A stretch of 57,350 nt of DNA from CAWELS01 sp964468205 (GTDB taxonomy: Bacteria; Acidobacteriota; Terriglobia; Bryobacterales; Bryobacteraceae): contig CAYXVG010000046.1 of assembly GCA_964468205.1 (NCBI GenBank), forward strand, positions 1 through 57,350. Reading direction: 5' to 3'. The notes under the pieces are model-generated. The model was not told the DNA's origin. It did no database searches and saw only the letters and a program-made list of their open reading frames with translations. Both the position numbers and the translations under genes were made by a program. How positions within the stretch are numbered: position 1 is the first letter of the stretch; each line of letters starts with the position of its first letter. This document shows, piece after piece, positions 1 to 9,321 of this stretch.

Positions 1-2138
1 CCGACTGGAACATCAGCGACGCGCACCGCATGTTCGGCCGCTACTCGATTCGCGATGAATTCGTGGACGACCCCGGCCCGCTGCCACTTCCGGCTGTTGG
101 CGGCACCGGACAGACGATTGACCTGCCCGGCCACAACTGGGCGGGAGGACTCACGTCGACCATCGGCGCGACAATGTTCAACGAGGTCCGATTCGGGTAC
201 ACCCACTTTCCGACGAAGTTTGACATCCCGATCACCGAGCCACTCAACGAGCAATTCGGCATCAAGGGCGCTCCAGGCGATCAGATCGGCGACGGGCTGA
301 ACCACGGGTTTGCGCTCTTCATCCCGGGCGGGTTTGCTCAGGTGGGCCCGCGAGGATTCTGGCCGAATGTCAACCATCTGGACAATCTGCAAATTGCCGA
401 CAGCTTTTCAATCATCAAGAATAAGCACACGATCAAGTTCGGCGTTGAGTTCCGCCGGACGGATATGCCGCGGTCGCCCTCAAGGCACCGGCGTGGCCGT
501 TTCAACTTTGGCGGCGTCTACACTGCAGAGATGCCGAATAACGCGGCGAGCCGTGGCGCCACGGGGGCCGGCTTGGCGGATATGCTCTTGGGCTGGGCCA
601 ACAACGGCCAATGGGGCTGGCCCAACGGTGAAGAATACATCGGGAAGTACTGGGGGTTCTTCATTCAAGACGACTGGAAGGTCACCAACCGGTTAACTCT
701 GAACCTCGGCCTCCGCTACGAACTCTACCCGACCCCGACCTTCATCGATCCGCAGTCCCATGAGTTGAACAGCACCGTGAACCGCTTCCTGACCGAGGTA
801 AACGGACGGCCATTCGGCGGCGGCGAAGGACTGCCGGTGAATGCTCCGGGCGCTTGGGGTGAGGACGAATTCCTACCGCATTTCGTGGGGCCCGATAGCA
901 GTTCCGATTGTGGCGGCTGCGAGTTGGACAAGAACAATTTTGCTCCTCGCGTGGGATTGGCGTACCGGTTTGACAACCGGACCGTGATCCGCGCCGGCGC
1001 CGGCATCTATTATGGCGAGCATGACAACGTCCAGGCGGAGGCGGCGCGTTTCCAAACCGGTGCGCCGTTCTCGAATGAGTTCACCAACGCTCAGCCGAGG
1101 GACTTTACCGACTTCTTTGTCCAGGAGGGTTTTCCGGCATCGACGCGGCAGGGGTTACCCCGGGCGGGCCTCAACGCACAGACCACCCAGGACGGCGCTT
1201 GGCCACAGTTCTACGCGGCCCAGTGGTTCTTCGACATTCAACGGGAAATCGGATTCGACACACTGCTGACGCTGAGTTACATTGGCTCCTCGACATCGCA
1301 GATGATCAACGGGGTCAACATTAATCGTCCGCTGACACCCCATCCGACCATCCGCTGGCAGGACCGTAAGATCCGTCCCTTCTTCAACAACGTTGATTTG
1401 CGCGGCGCTCTGTTCTTGAACGCCAACTACAACGCATTGACGGTGAAGGCCGAGAAACGCTTCACAAGAGGCCTGACCTTTCTGGGTTCCTTTACCTGGG
1501 GACACAACATTGACTATGGCAACGAGAACTTGACGCAGGGCACAACCGCCCAGAACGCTTTCACCTACGATCGCACCTACGACCGCGGCAACGCTTCGCT
1601 TGACCGCCGCTTGGCTTTCGTGATGAGCGCTGTCTACGAGTTTCCGTTCGGTACCGGCAAACCTTATCTGAACAGTGGAGTTGGCCGGTGGATTTTGGGA
1701 GACTGGCAGGTCGGCGGGATCCTATCCGCTCTCGGTGGGACGCCGGACGGGCATACGATCAACGTCAACACGACGAATGTCGGCGGCGCCAACCGCGGCA
1801 TGTTTGTGGCCGATGTCAATCTGCCATCTTCAGAGCGTACGATCGACCGCTGGTTCAATACCGAAGCGGTGGTTCCCGGGCCGCCAGGCGAAATCGATCC
1901 TGCCGGCCGGAACATGATCTGGGGACCGGGACGGTTCAACCTGGACTTCTCGCTGTCCCGCCGGTTCATGATGCCGTGGGAAGGGCACTCGCTGCAGTTC
2001 CGCTTCGAGTCGTTCAACTTCACCAACACTCCGGCGTTCGGCCGTCCGAACAGAGCCTTTGGCGGCGCCAACGTCGGCAGAATTACCTCGGCCGACGAGC
2101 CGCGGCGCATCCAGTTCGGGCTGAAGTACGTTTTTTAG
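1..2138 (+). CDS. TonB-dependent receptor, Oar-like, C-terminal part (5' partial)
   Basis: The reading frame is open from base 3, so the start, signal peptide, carboxypeptidase-like domain and plug lie outside the window. The visible 711 residues look like the beta-barrel of the large Oar-type receptors common in Acidobacteriota: repeated aromatic strand motifs (FGYTHFPTKFDIP, IIKNKHTIKFGVEFRR, FFIQDDWKVTNRLTLNLGLRYE) and a C-terminal end of alternating residues closing in Phe (RRIQFGLKYVF), the usual outer-membrane insertion signal. By family it would move a large ligand, probably an oligosaccharide, across the outer membrane using TonB energy. The substrate cannot be read from the sequence. 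The next gene is convergent. Confidence 0.9.
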   Translation, partial: DWNISDAHRMFGRYSIRDEFVDDPGPLPLPAVGGTGQTIDLPGHNWAGGLTSTIGATMFNEVRFGYTHFPTKFDIPITEPLNEQFGIKGAPGDQIGDGLNHGFALFIPGGFAQVGPRGFWPNVNHLDNLQIADSFSIIKNKHTIKFGVEFRRTDMPRSPSRHRRGRFNFGGVYTAEMPNNAASRGATGAGLADMLLGWANNGQWGWPNGEEYIGKYWGFFIQDDWKVTNRLTLNLGLRYELYPTPTFIDPQSHELNSTVNRFLTEVNGRPFGGGEGLPVNAPGAWGEDEFLPHFVGPDSSSDCGGCELDKNNFAPRVGLAYRFDNRTVIRAGAGIYYGEHDNVQAEAARFQTGAPFSNEFTNAQPRDFTDFFVQEGFPASTRQGLPRAGLNAQTTQDGAWPQFYAAQWFFDIQREIGFDTLLTLSYIGSSTSQMINGVNINRPLTPHPTIRWQDRKIRPFFNNVDLRGALFLNANYNALTVKAEKRFTRGLTFLGSFTWGHNIDYGNENLTQGTTAQNAFTYDRTYDRGNASLDRRLAFVMSAVYEFPFGTGKPYLNSGVGRWILGDWQVGGILSALGGTPDGHTINVNTTNVGGANRGMFVADVNLPSSERTIDRWFNTEAVVPGPPGEIDPAGRNMIWGPGRFNLDFSLSRRFMMPWEGHSLQFRFESFNFTNTPAFGRPNRAFGGANVGRITSADEPRRIQFGLKYVF

Positions 2139-2169
2139 GCCGGGCCTAAACCGGAACCGAATCGAGTGT

Positions 2170-2191
2170 GGGCGCCCTTCCCGGGGCGCCC
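2170..2191 (+). terminator. GC-rich hairpin after the TonB receptor gene
   Basis: Two copies of the self-complementary 8-mer GGGCGCCC (2170-2177 and 2184-2191) can form an 8-bp stem with a 6-nt loop, 32 bases after the receptor stop codon. No U-tract follows, so it is a weak terminator candidate; it sits in the convergent gap before the next minus-strand gene. Confidence 0.35.
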
Positions 2192-2321
2192 GCACTGGCT
2201 GGCAACAATGGGCGGCGGCGAGCGCATCTTCACTCGAGCGGCCGCAGCCGGTCCGTCCGGGCTGGCTCCACCCTTAGAACAGCAGCCGTATACTGGATAA
2301 GGCGTGATCCCGAACGCGTTT

Positions 2322-4196
2322 CTATTTCTTTAGCAAGACCACCCAGTCCTCGCCGCGGTTGGATGGAGCCGCGCCGAGGCGGGCCATGGCGCCACCCTTG
2401 GCCGAGGTCAGCGAACCATCCTGCAGCGGACCGCCCTCTCGGGGATCAAACCATTTCACCGTGAACTCGCCCTCAGCGCCCGTCAGGTTGATCGACGTTG
2501 TGCCGCCCTCCGGCAGGTAGACGATGTACACCTCGCCTGGCTTCGCGAAGCAGTACTTACCGTTGTCGTCCTTGGTGTTGCCGATAAGCGCATTCGCATT
2601 TCGCATCTCCCAGAAGGGGATCTCATTCTCGTGGAAGAATTCGAGGGCGTGACGGCAATAGTCCCAGCTCTGGTCCCGGCTGCGGTAGTCCTCGGCGATA
2701 AGGTCATTTTGAGGAAGCTGGTAGCCGAAGTAGTATTCCACGCCCGCGCCTCCCGCCAAGAGATTTCCCCAGAGGGTGTACTTCCGGATGTCGTGCTGGG
2801 TGTGAATCGGCTTGCCATCCTTGTCCTTGCCGGCGAAGCCTTCGTAGCCAAGGTCGGGCGGAGCGCCGAGTTGGGCCGAACCCTGTTCGTCGTTCGCCAC
2901 CACCCAGGGCTTGCCGGCGTTGGCCGACTCGCGCACCCACTTCAGCGTCCGCTGGTGCACCACGTCCCAATGGTTCTGCAGCGAAACGCCGGTGAACGCG
3001 TTGCCCTTGCCGAGCAATGGCGTGTAGACGCGTTCTTGCTCGGGAGGGAACGTGTGCACGACGATATGGTGGTCGTAGGGATCGGTCTCCCGGATGTAGT
3101 TGGACATGTCGAGAAGCTCTTGGGTGGTCTGGGTATTCTCCTCGCCCATGTTCCAGTTGAGCGCCAGGGCGTAGCCGAAGCGGGCGATTAACTCGCGGCA
3201 ATAGAGCTTCCGTTCCGGACCGAGGGCGCCGCCGTCGAGAGATTCAGGAATCTCAACTTCTTCGCGCTTCATACCACGGCGGTTGTCGTCGATCTCGTTC
3301 TCCTGCATCTTGAAGTGCAGGTAAAGGCCAAGCGACTGCGCATGGTCGAAGACCACCTGCCACTGGTCGAGCTTCGAGACGTCATAGTGCAGTTTCGTGT
3401 TCCGCTCAACGAAGGGCCAAACATTGTCGCCGTCGCCGCCCGCGTTATAGGTAAGGAAGGAGAACGCGTTCAACCCTTCCGACGCAAGGTAGTTGAGCGC
3501 GCCGATCATGCCTTTCCCCTTGCCGCCCTGCCAGGTGGGATCGCCGTCCCGCCAGTCCGCGGCGTGCGGTTCCCAGGTCTTCAGCGGAACCTTGTTCGTG
3601 GTGGTTCCATCGAAGTCCTCGTAGGCGAGGAAAGTCTCCGGGGCGTCCGGTCCGGCCTTCAGGAAGTAGCCGTCCGAGTCCGCGAACTGGAGGTGATGGC
3701 CCCCAACATATTGAAGCCGGCCCCTGGCGCGAAAGTCGCTGCCGGTCTTGTCAGTAGGCTCGACGACGAACCCGCCTGTGGCGCCGTCCGGCGAGATACG
3801 GATCCCCGGCGCCTGTTGATCCAATGCGACCCCGGTCCCGGAAAGGAATGAGACCTCGTAGTTCCAGGTTCCTGGTTTGTCCGGAGATAGATGGGCGCGC
3901 CACTTGTTGCCGGAGGCGGCCGAGGACTCTCCGGCGTTGCCGTCGGCGGCAAAGTAGCCCGGGACCTCATAGCTCGGCGCACCGGATTCGTGGGTGAATT
4001 GCACCGTCATCCGATAATCGGTGAACGGATTCGGCTCGGCGTCCAGTTCGCTCGCCTCGGGACCCTCCACCGTGACGGTGACCTTGTGCCACTGCATGAG
4101 GTCTCCGGATAACACGGCTTCTGGAGTGGAAGCGCAGCCGCCCAAGAAAAAGGGCAGAGCGGCGATGATAGCGGCAGCCGGAAAAGATGTACGCAT
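2322..4196 (-). CDS. DUF5060/collagen-binding-type glycoside hydrolase-like lipoprotein
   Basis: A 624-residue lipoprotein. I chose the ATG at 4196, not the longer frame to 4235, because it starts directly with a lipoprotein signal (FLGG before Cys21). An N-terminal beta domain like DUF5060 (about residues 35-130) is followed by a TIM-barrel-like glycosidase region with the segment LALNWNMGEEN, where Glu is a plausible acid/base, and a C-terminal beta domain (VKWFDPREGGPLQDGS) like the 'putative collagen-binding' module of these enzymes. The family includes polysaccharide-active hydrolases; the substrate is unknown. Probably anchored in the outer membrane or periplasm. Convergent with the upstream TonB receptor; no operon partner. 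Confidence 0.8.
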   Translation of the reverse strand: MRTSFPAAAIIAALPFFLGGCASTPEAVLSGDLMQWHKVTVTVEGPEASELDAEPNPFTDYRMTVQFTHESGAPSYEVPGYFAADGNAGESSAASGNKWRAHLSPDKPGTWNYEVSFLSGTGVALDQQAPGIRISPDGATGGFVVEPTDKTGSDFRARGRLQYVGGHHLQFADSDGYFLKAGPDAPETFLAYEDFDGTTTNKVPLKTWEPHAADWRDGDPTWQGGKGKGMIGALNYLASEGLNAFSFLTYNAGGDGDNVWPFVERNTKLHYDVSKLDQWQVVFDHAQSLGLYLHFKMQENEIDDNRRGMKREEVEIPESLDGGALGPERKLYCRELIARFGYALALNWNMGEENTQTTQELLDMSNYIRETDPYDHHIVVHTFPPEQERVYTPLLGKGNAFTGVSLQNHWDVVHQRTLKWVRESANAGKPWVVANDEQGSAQLGAPPDLGYEGFAGKDKDGKPIHTQHDIRKYTLWGNLLAGGAGVEYYFGYQLPQNDLIAEDYRSRDQSWDYCRHALEFFHENEIPFWEMRNANALIGNTKDDNGKYCFAKPGEVYIVYLPEGGTTSINLTGAEGEFTVKWFDPREGGPLQDGSLTSAKGGAMARLGAAPSNRGEDWVVLLKK

Positions 4197-4337
4197 GACC
4201 AAACCATCATATCCAAGGTCCGGTCCTTCCTCCACGTACCCAACTGGAAAAATGGGCGATAGTGAAAATACCTTAAAACCATCCGTACCTCGCGCCGATA
4301 AGGCATTGTGGCGAAGTTGTTGTCTGATGGTGCCGCA

Positions 4338-7300
4338 ATGCGAAGCTTAGTACCGCTTGTCCTTTGTGTCCTACTCCTTCAATCCGCTGGGATAATTCAG
4401 GCCGCCAGCGAGCGGCCCACCAATTCAGGAGGCGGGAAGCTAAACTCCCTGCCAGTGGCGCCGCTCCGTTTTGAGCGCAACGTAGCAGACCCTGACTCCG
4501 GTGCGCTGTTTCAGGCCCGGGGGCTCGGCTACGGAATATTCTTTTTCAAAAATGAAGTGATGCTGGCGCTTGGCGGGGAGGGAGGCGCGCCGGCCTGGGT
4601 CCGCCTTTCCTTTGAAGGGTCTATTCCGCCGAAAGAAGTGGTAGCGGAGCGGCCAACAGGAGGAAAGAGTCATTATTTTCAAGGATTTGGATCCACGGCG
4701 CGGTCGGCGCCTCATTTCGGACACTTGCGATACCGGGGGATCTACCCGGGTGTCGACCTCGTCTTCTACGGCACGGACGGGGAACTTGAATTCGACTTCG
4801 TCGTCGCTCCCGGGGCGGATTTTGAGCTGATTCGAATGCGTTATGACGGGGTGCGGGATCTGGCGGTTGACGACCGGGGAGGCTTGCGGCTCGACACCCC
4901 AAATGGCGTGCTCCGGCAGGGCGCTCCAACCGTTTTCCAGATGGTAGCGGGCCGGAGCGTTCCGGTGGAAAGCCGCTACGTTCTGCGGGGCCGGACGGTG
5001 GGTCTGAAGGTGGGGCGTCACCGCGAAGATCTGCCGCTGGTGATTGACCCTGTGCTCACGTACTCCACCCTATACGGGGGGGGCGGATCCGATCAGGTGG
5101 AAGGCGTCGCCATCGACGCGGATGGCAACGTCTACTTGACGGGATCCACTACATCGCTGAACTTGCCTGTCGCCGGCGGGTTGCAGCCCGATGCCGGCGG
5201 GAGCACCGACACGTTCGTGGTGAAGCTCAACGCAGCGGGTGACCAGGTGGTATATGCGACCTACCTGGGCGGCGCGCTCTGGGACTATGCAGCCGATATC
5301 GCGGTGGACTCCGACGGTTACGTCTACGTCACCGGGACCAGCACCTCGGTAGACTTCCCCGTGACCGTTGCCGATATTGGCGGATGCTGCGGGGTGTTTG
5401 TCGCGAAAATCAGTCCGGAAGGAGACGCGCTTGCCTATTCTACTTTTGTCGGTCAGGGAGAGGCGGGCGGCATTGCCGTTGACGGCGCCGGAGCGGTGTT
5501 CGTGACCGGGTGGGCGATTTCGTCGTTTCCCACCACGGCCGGGGCGCTACAAACCATTTGCTGCCGTGGGTATGACGGCTTTGTCGCCAAACTGTCGCCG
5601 GACGGCAGGCAGCTTTCGTTTTCGACGCTGCTCGGCGGCACTGCCAGCGACCGTCTGACCGATATCGCGCTTGGGCCCGAAGGTGGCGTTTTCGTTACCG
5701 GCTACACCTATTCGAGCGACTTCCCGGTTACGGCCGGGGCGGTGCGGCCCTATTACTCCGGGGGATGGGACGCCATCGTGGCCCGGCTGCTCCCCGACGG
5801 GAGCGGACTCAGCTATGCGACATTCGCCGGCGGCGGACAATTTGACTTCGCGAACTCGATCGCCGTCAGCTCCAGCGGTGTTGCCTATGTTGCCGGCGAA
5901 ACCGAATCGCGCGACTTTCCAACTGCTGGGAATGCCATCTGGGCCAGTCCCGTCGGTTCCGGACTGTACGGGTTTGTGTTTGCCCTCAACCCACTCGGAA
6001 CGGCTTTTTCCTACTCCACTTTCCTGCCCGGGCCGGTGGTTCAGAACGAGACGCACGTGGCTCTGGCGCCGGACGGCTCCGCCTTCGTCACCGGGGCGAC
6101 GAAGAATGCGGGCTTCCCTATTACCGCCGACGCAGAACAGCCCGTGCTAGCGGGATCGTACGACATCTTTCTTTCCCACTTGACGGCCGATGGGTCGAGT
6201 CTTCTGTATTCCACGCTGCTCGGTGGAACTGGTGTGGAACATGCCGGCGGATTGGCTTCCAATGCCACGGGGGCCCTTGCCATTGCGGGGCGGACCGGAT
6301 CCGCCGATTTTCCCGTCACCGCCGAAGCGGCCCAGCAGCAATATGCGGGTGGAGGCGATTCGTTTGTGGCGGTACTCTCGAACGGACAAGGCGCGTGCTC
6401 CTATGAACTCACCGAACAGGAACTCCAAATCCCGGCGCAAGAGTACAGCGGGACGGTGGGGATCACGACCGGACTGGGCTGCGAATGGACCGCGACATCG
6501 GCCGACGGTTGGATCTCCATTCAACAAGGAGCGTCAGGCGCTGGCAGCGGAGTTGTCTATTTTCTGGTGGAGGCCAACGCCGGCGAGGCGCGCGAGGGCA
6601 GGATCCTTGCCGGTGGGCAGGAGTTTGTCGTCCGTCAAGAAGCCGACTTGGGCGGCTGCAGCTTCACCTTGAATCCTGCGTTTACCTCGCTCCCGCAGCC
6701 CGGGGGAAACGGCTCTTTCGATGTAATCGCCTCGCTGACGGATTGCCAGTGGACAGCCGCTGAATCGCTGTCCTGGGTGACTTTGAATGGACAAGTTTCG
6801 GGTACGGGCAATGGAACGGTGCAATACACAGTCGCGGCGAACAACAGCTACGACAAGCGTTCGGGTACGGTCCAGGTTGGCGGCGCGGTGCACGAGGTCC
6901 GCCAGGAGAGCCGTTTGTTGAAAGCGGTGATGACCAGCCCCGACGATGGCTCCAACCTGATTGGATCCACGCAGCTTTTTGTGTGGGCGCCGGGCGAAGG
7001 CTCGAGCCGGTATTACCTCCATATCGGTTCCGAGGCCGGTGGGGGCGACTTATATAAGGCGGATCAGGGAACGATGACCTCCGCAACAGTCTCGGGCCTG
7101 CCTGTTGACGGGCGAATCATCTACGTGCGTCTCTGGTCGCTCGTCGGCAGCGATTGGGATTTCAGCGACACGAGCTACGTTTCCGGCCAGGGGACCATTC
7201 CGGGGGCTGCCGTCATGCTCAGCCCGGCTAGCGGAAGCACTCTGGCCGGGTCGACACAGGAATTCCAGTGGAGTTCCGGCGCTGGCGCCTCCGGGTATTG

Positions 7301-7772
7301 GCTCGACGTGGGGACAGTCTCGGGAGCCGGCGACATTTTCAGCCAGTATCTCGGGATCAACAACTCGGTGACTGTCCAGGGGCTTCCGGTAAATGGAGGC
7401 CTTATCTATGCCCGGCTCTGGTCTCTCATCGACGGAGGCTGGGTTCCGCGAGACTATACATACCAAGCCGCGGGCGCCGGCTCGTCAACCCCGGCGGCGC
7501 TCGTTAGCCCCGCGCCGCACACCACGCTGCCGGGACCGGAGCAGACCTTCGTGTGGAATATGGGCGAAGGTGTTTCCTACTACCATCTCACTGTCGGCTC
7601 CAGTCCCGGGTCGGGTGACATCCTGAATCAGTACGCTGGGACCGCGACGTCGCTCACCGTGAGCAGCATACCGCAAGATGGCAGGATTATCTATGTCCGC
7701 CTCTGGTCACGAATCGGCGACGGCTGGCACTGGCGGGATTACATCTTCCGAGCTTCACTGAATGACGCGTAG
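4338..7772 (+). CDS. SBBP-repeat / BACON-domain secreted protein
   Basis: A 1144-residue extracellular protein. The ATG at 4338 is preferred over a GTG at 4308 because it begins a clean signal peptide (MRSLVPLVLCVLLLQSAG). Order: an N-terminal DUF7948-like domain (about 35-245); SBBP beta-propeller repeats with the recurring pattern YSTxLGG...D...VAVDxxGxVYVTGxTxSxxFP (about 245-680); two BACON domains, each opening with Cys (about 687-770 and 774-862); then three 95-residue repeats sharing SPxxGSTLxGSxQxFxW and GRIIYVRLWS (about 865-1144). No catalytic motif was seen. SBBP and BACON modules are associated with surface adhesion and glycan binding, so a cell-surface binding role is inferred. 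Divergent from the lipoprotein gene before it. Confidence 0.85.
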   Translation: MRSLVPLVLCVLLLQSAGIIQAASERPTNSGGGKLNSLPVAPLRFERNVADPDSGALFQARGLGYGIFFFKNEVMLALGGEGGAPAWVRLSFEGSIPPKEVVAERPTGGKSHYFQGFGSTARSAPHFGHLRYRGIYPGVDLVFYGTDGELEFDFVVAPGADFELIRMRYDGVRDLAVDDRGGLRLDTPNGVLRQGAPTVFQMVAGRSVPVESRYVLRGRTVGLKVGRHREDLPLVIDPVLTYSTLYGGGGSDQVEGVAIDADGNVYLTGSTTSLNLPVAGGLQPDAGGSTDTFVVKLNAAGDQVVYATYLGGALWDYAADIAVDSDGYVYVTGTSTSVDFPVTVADIGGCCGVFVAKISPEGDALAYSTFVGQGEAGGIAVDGAGAVFVTGWAISSFPTTAGALQTICCRGYDGFVAKLSPDGRQLSFSTLLGGTASDRLTDIALGPEGGVFVTGYTYSSDFPVTAGAVRPYYSGGWDAIVARLLPDGSGLSYATFAGGGQFDFANSIAVSSSGVAYVAGETESRDFPTAGNAIWASPVGSGLYGFVFALNPLGTAFSYSTFLPGPVVQNETHVALAPDGSAFVTGATKNAGFPITADAEQPVLAGSYDIFLSHLTADGSSLLYSTLLGGTGVEHAGGLASNATGALAIAGRTGSADFPVTAEAAQQQYAGGGDSFVAVLSNGQGACSYELTEQELQIPAQEYSGTVGITTGLGCEWTATSADGWISIQQGASGAGSGVVYFLVEANAGEAREGRILAGGQEFVVRQEADLGGCSFTLNPAFTSLPQPGGNGSFDVIASLTDCQWTAAESLSWVTLNGQVSGTGNGTVQYTVAANNSYDKRSGTVQVGGAVHEVRQESRLLKAVMTSPDDGSNLIGSTQLFVWAPGEGSSRYYLHIGSEAGGGDLYKADQGTMTSATVSGLPVDGRIIYVRLWSLVGSDWDFSDTSYVSGQGTIPGAAVMLSPASGSTLAGSTQEFQWSSGAGASGYWLDVGTVSGAGDIFSQYLGINNSVTVQGLPVNGGLIYARLWSLIDGGWVPRDYTYQAAGAGSSTPAALVSPAPHTTLPGPEQTFVWNMGEGVSYYHLTVGSSPGSGDILNQYAGTATSLTVSSIPQDGRIIYVRLWSRIGDGWHWRDYIFRASLNDA

Positions 7773-7865
7773 CCGCCGGACCGGCTGCGTCACACGACCG
7801 CGCCTTGCCGCACGGGGCGCCGGCGCGATAGACTCGCATCGACAATTTTTCTCAGGAGCAATTTT

Positions 7866-9314
7866 ATGAACCGACGGGATTTCTCGAAAAGTCTGCTCAC
7901 CGCCGGCGGATCTCTTGGAGCCTCCGCCGGCTCTCCAACCGTGCGCCCCGGTGTCTACGAAGAGCCGCCAAGGAAACTACAAACCCGGAGCTACGATGTT
8001 GTCGTCGCCGGTGGCGGCACGGCTGGAGTAGTCGCGGCAATCGCCGCCGCCCGCCAGGGCGCCCGCACCATGCTCGTGGAGGCGAAAGGCTATCCCGGCG
8101 GAACGGTGGTGGAGGGCGGCACGGCGCTCCACAGCTATTTCAATTTGTGGAAGGCCTTCCCAGGCGTCGAAAAGCGCCAGGTGGTGCAGGGAATACCATC
8201 GGAGATCGTCGAACGGCTGGGGCGAATCGGCGGCATGACAGGACATGCCGAGATGACCGCCGGCTATGACTACGACTCGGTCTGTACGGCCATCGACACG
8301 GAACTATACAAACTCGTGGCGTTCGAGATGCTCGAAGAGGCCGGCGTGTTCGTGGCGGTGAATACTCTGCTCGCCGGCGCGATCATGGACGGATCAACGA
8401 TCAGGGGCGTCATCGCCGAAAGCCGGTCGGGACGGGAAGCGATCTGGGCGGACGCTTTTGTCGACTGCACCGCCTATGGAGACCTCTCGGCGCAAGCCGG
8501 AGCCGATTTTTCCGAGCCCAATGACTATGCGGTTTGCAACAGTATCGGCATGGGCAACGTCAGCCTCGATAAGCTCGCCGCCTTCCTCGAGGAACATGAC
8601 GCTATCCAGCAGTTCGCGCGTGGCATCCGTAGCGGAGTTCCGGACCAGATTGTACGGGTGAAAGGCCGTTCCCTGAAAATGCCGAAGGCGTTCGAGGAAG
8701 AATCCCGGAAGATCGGCATGACGATGACCACCACCACGACCCACGACAACTACTTCATGTTCATCAAGGTGAACTACAAAATGAACGTCAGCCCCACCAG
8801 CCGGGACGCCGTCTCCAAGGCGGAACTTGAAATCCGCCGCCGGCAGTACCGCGCTGTTGAACTCTTCCGGCGCTTCGTTCCGGGATGCGAAAACGCGTTC
8901 ATTGCCCGCACCAGCCCTTCGCTCAACATCCGCCGTGGCAGGCTGATCACCTGCGACTATGACATTACCCACGAGGATGTCATCGGAGGCCGGCACTTTG
9001 ACGATGACGTGATGTCTTACGGGTTCCACGACTCCGCGCCGCGATACCAAATCAAGGACGGCGGAACCTACGGCGTTCCTTACCGCGCCCTGCGGGTAAA
9101 AGGCATCGGCAATTTGCTCGCCTCTGGAATGATGATCACCTCTGATCACCGGGCTCATATGTCCACGCGCAACACGGTCTGCTCGATGGGGCAGGGTCAG
9201 GCGGCGGGAACCGCCGCGGCTCTCTGCTCACAGAGCGGCTGCGGCACGCGCGAGCTGAAGTATGCAAATCTTCGCGCGGCGCTCGAAAAGGCCGGGGTCT
9301 ATTTCGAGGGCTGA
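7866..9314 (+). CDS. Tat-exported FAD-dependent oxidoreductase
   Basis: A 482-residue flavoprotein of the FAD_oxidored type. The start is supported by AGGAG seven bases upstream. The N-terminus MNRRDFSKSLLTAGGS is a twin-arginine signal, so it should be folded with FAD and exported to the periplasm. A dinucleotide-binding fold is clear at about residues 45-72 (VVVAGGGTAGVVAAIAAARQ, ending in acidic VE that would hold the ribose). Near the C-terminus GNLLASGMMITSDHRAH and GQGQAAGTAAALC match the second FAD contact of the family. The substrate is unknown; relatives are often found beside glycan-degradation genes. The convergent sulfatase gene ends seven bases after it. Confidence 0.85.
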   Translation: MNRRDFSKSLLTAGGSLGASAGSPTVRPGVYEEPPRKLQTRSYDVVVAGGGTAGVVAAIAAARQGARTMLVEAKGYPGGTVVEGGTALHSYFNLWKAFPGVEKRQVVQGIPSEIVERLGRIGGMTGHAEMTAGYDYDSVCTAIDTELYKLVAFEMLEEAGVFVAVNTLLAGAIMDGSTIRGVIAESRSGREAIWADAFVDCTAYGDLSAQAGADFSEPNDYAVCNSIGMGNVSLDKLAAFLEEHDAIQQFARGIRSGVPDQIVRVKGRSLKMPKAFEEESRKIGMTMTTTTTHDNYFMFIKVNYKMNVSPTSRDAVSKAELEIRRRQYRAVELFRRFVPGCENAFIARTSPSLNIRRGRLITCDYDITHEDVIGGRHFDDDVMSYGFHDSAPRYQIKDGGTYGVPYRALRVKGIGNLLASGMMITSDHRAHMSTRNTVCSMGQGQAAGTAAALCSQSGCGTRELKYANLRAALEKAGVYFEG

Positions 9315-9321
9315 TTGGAAG

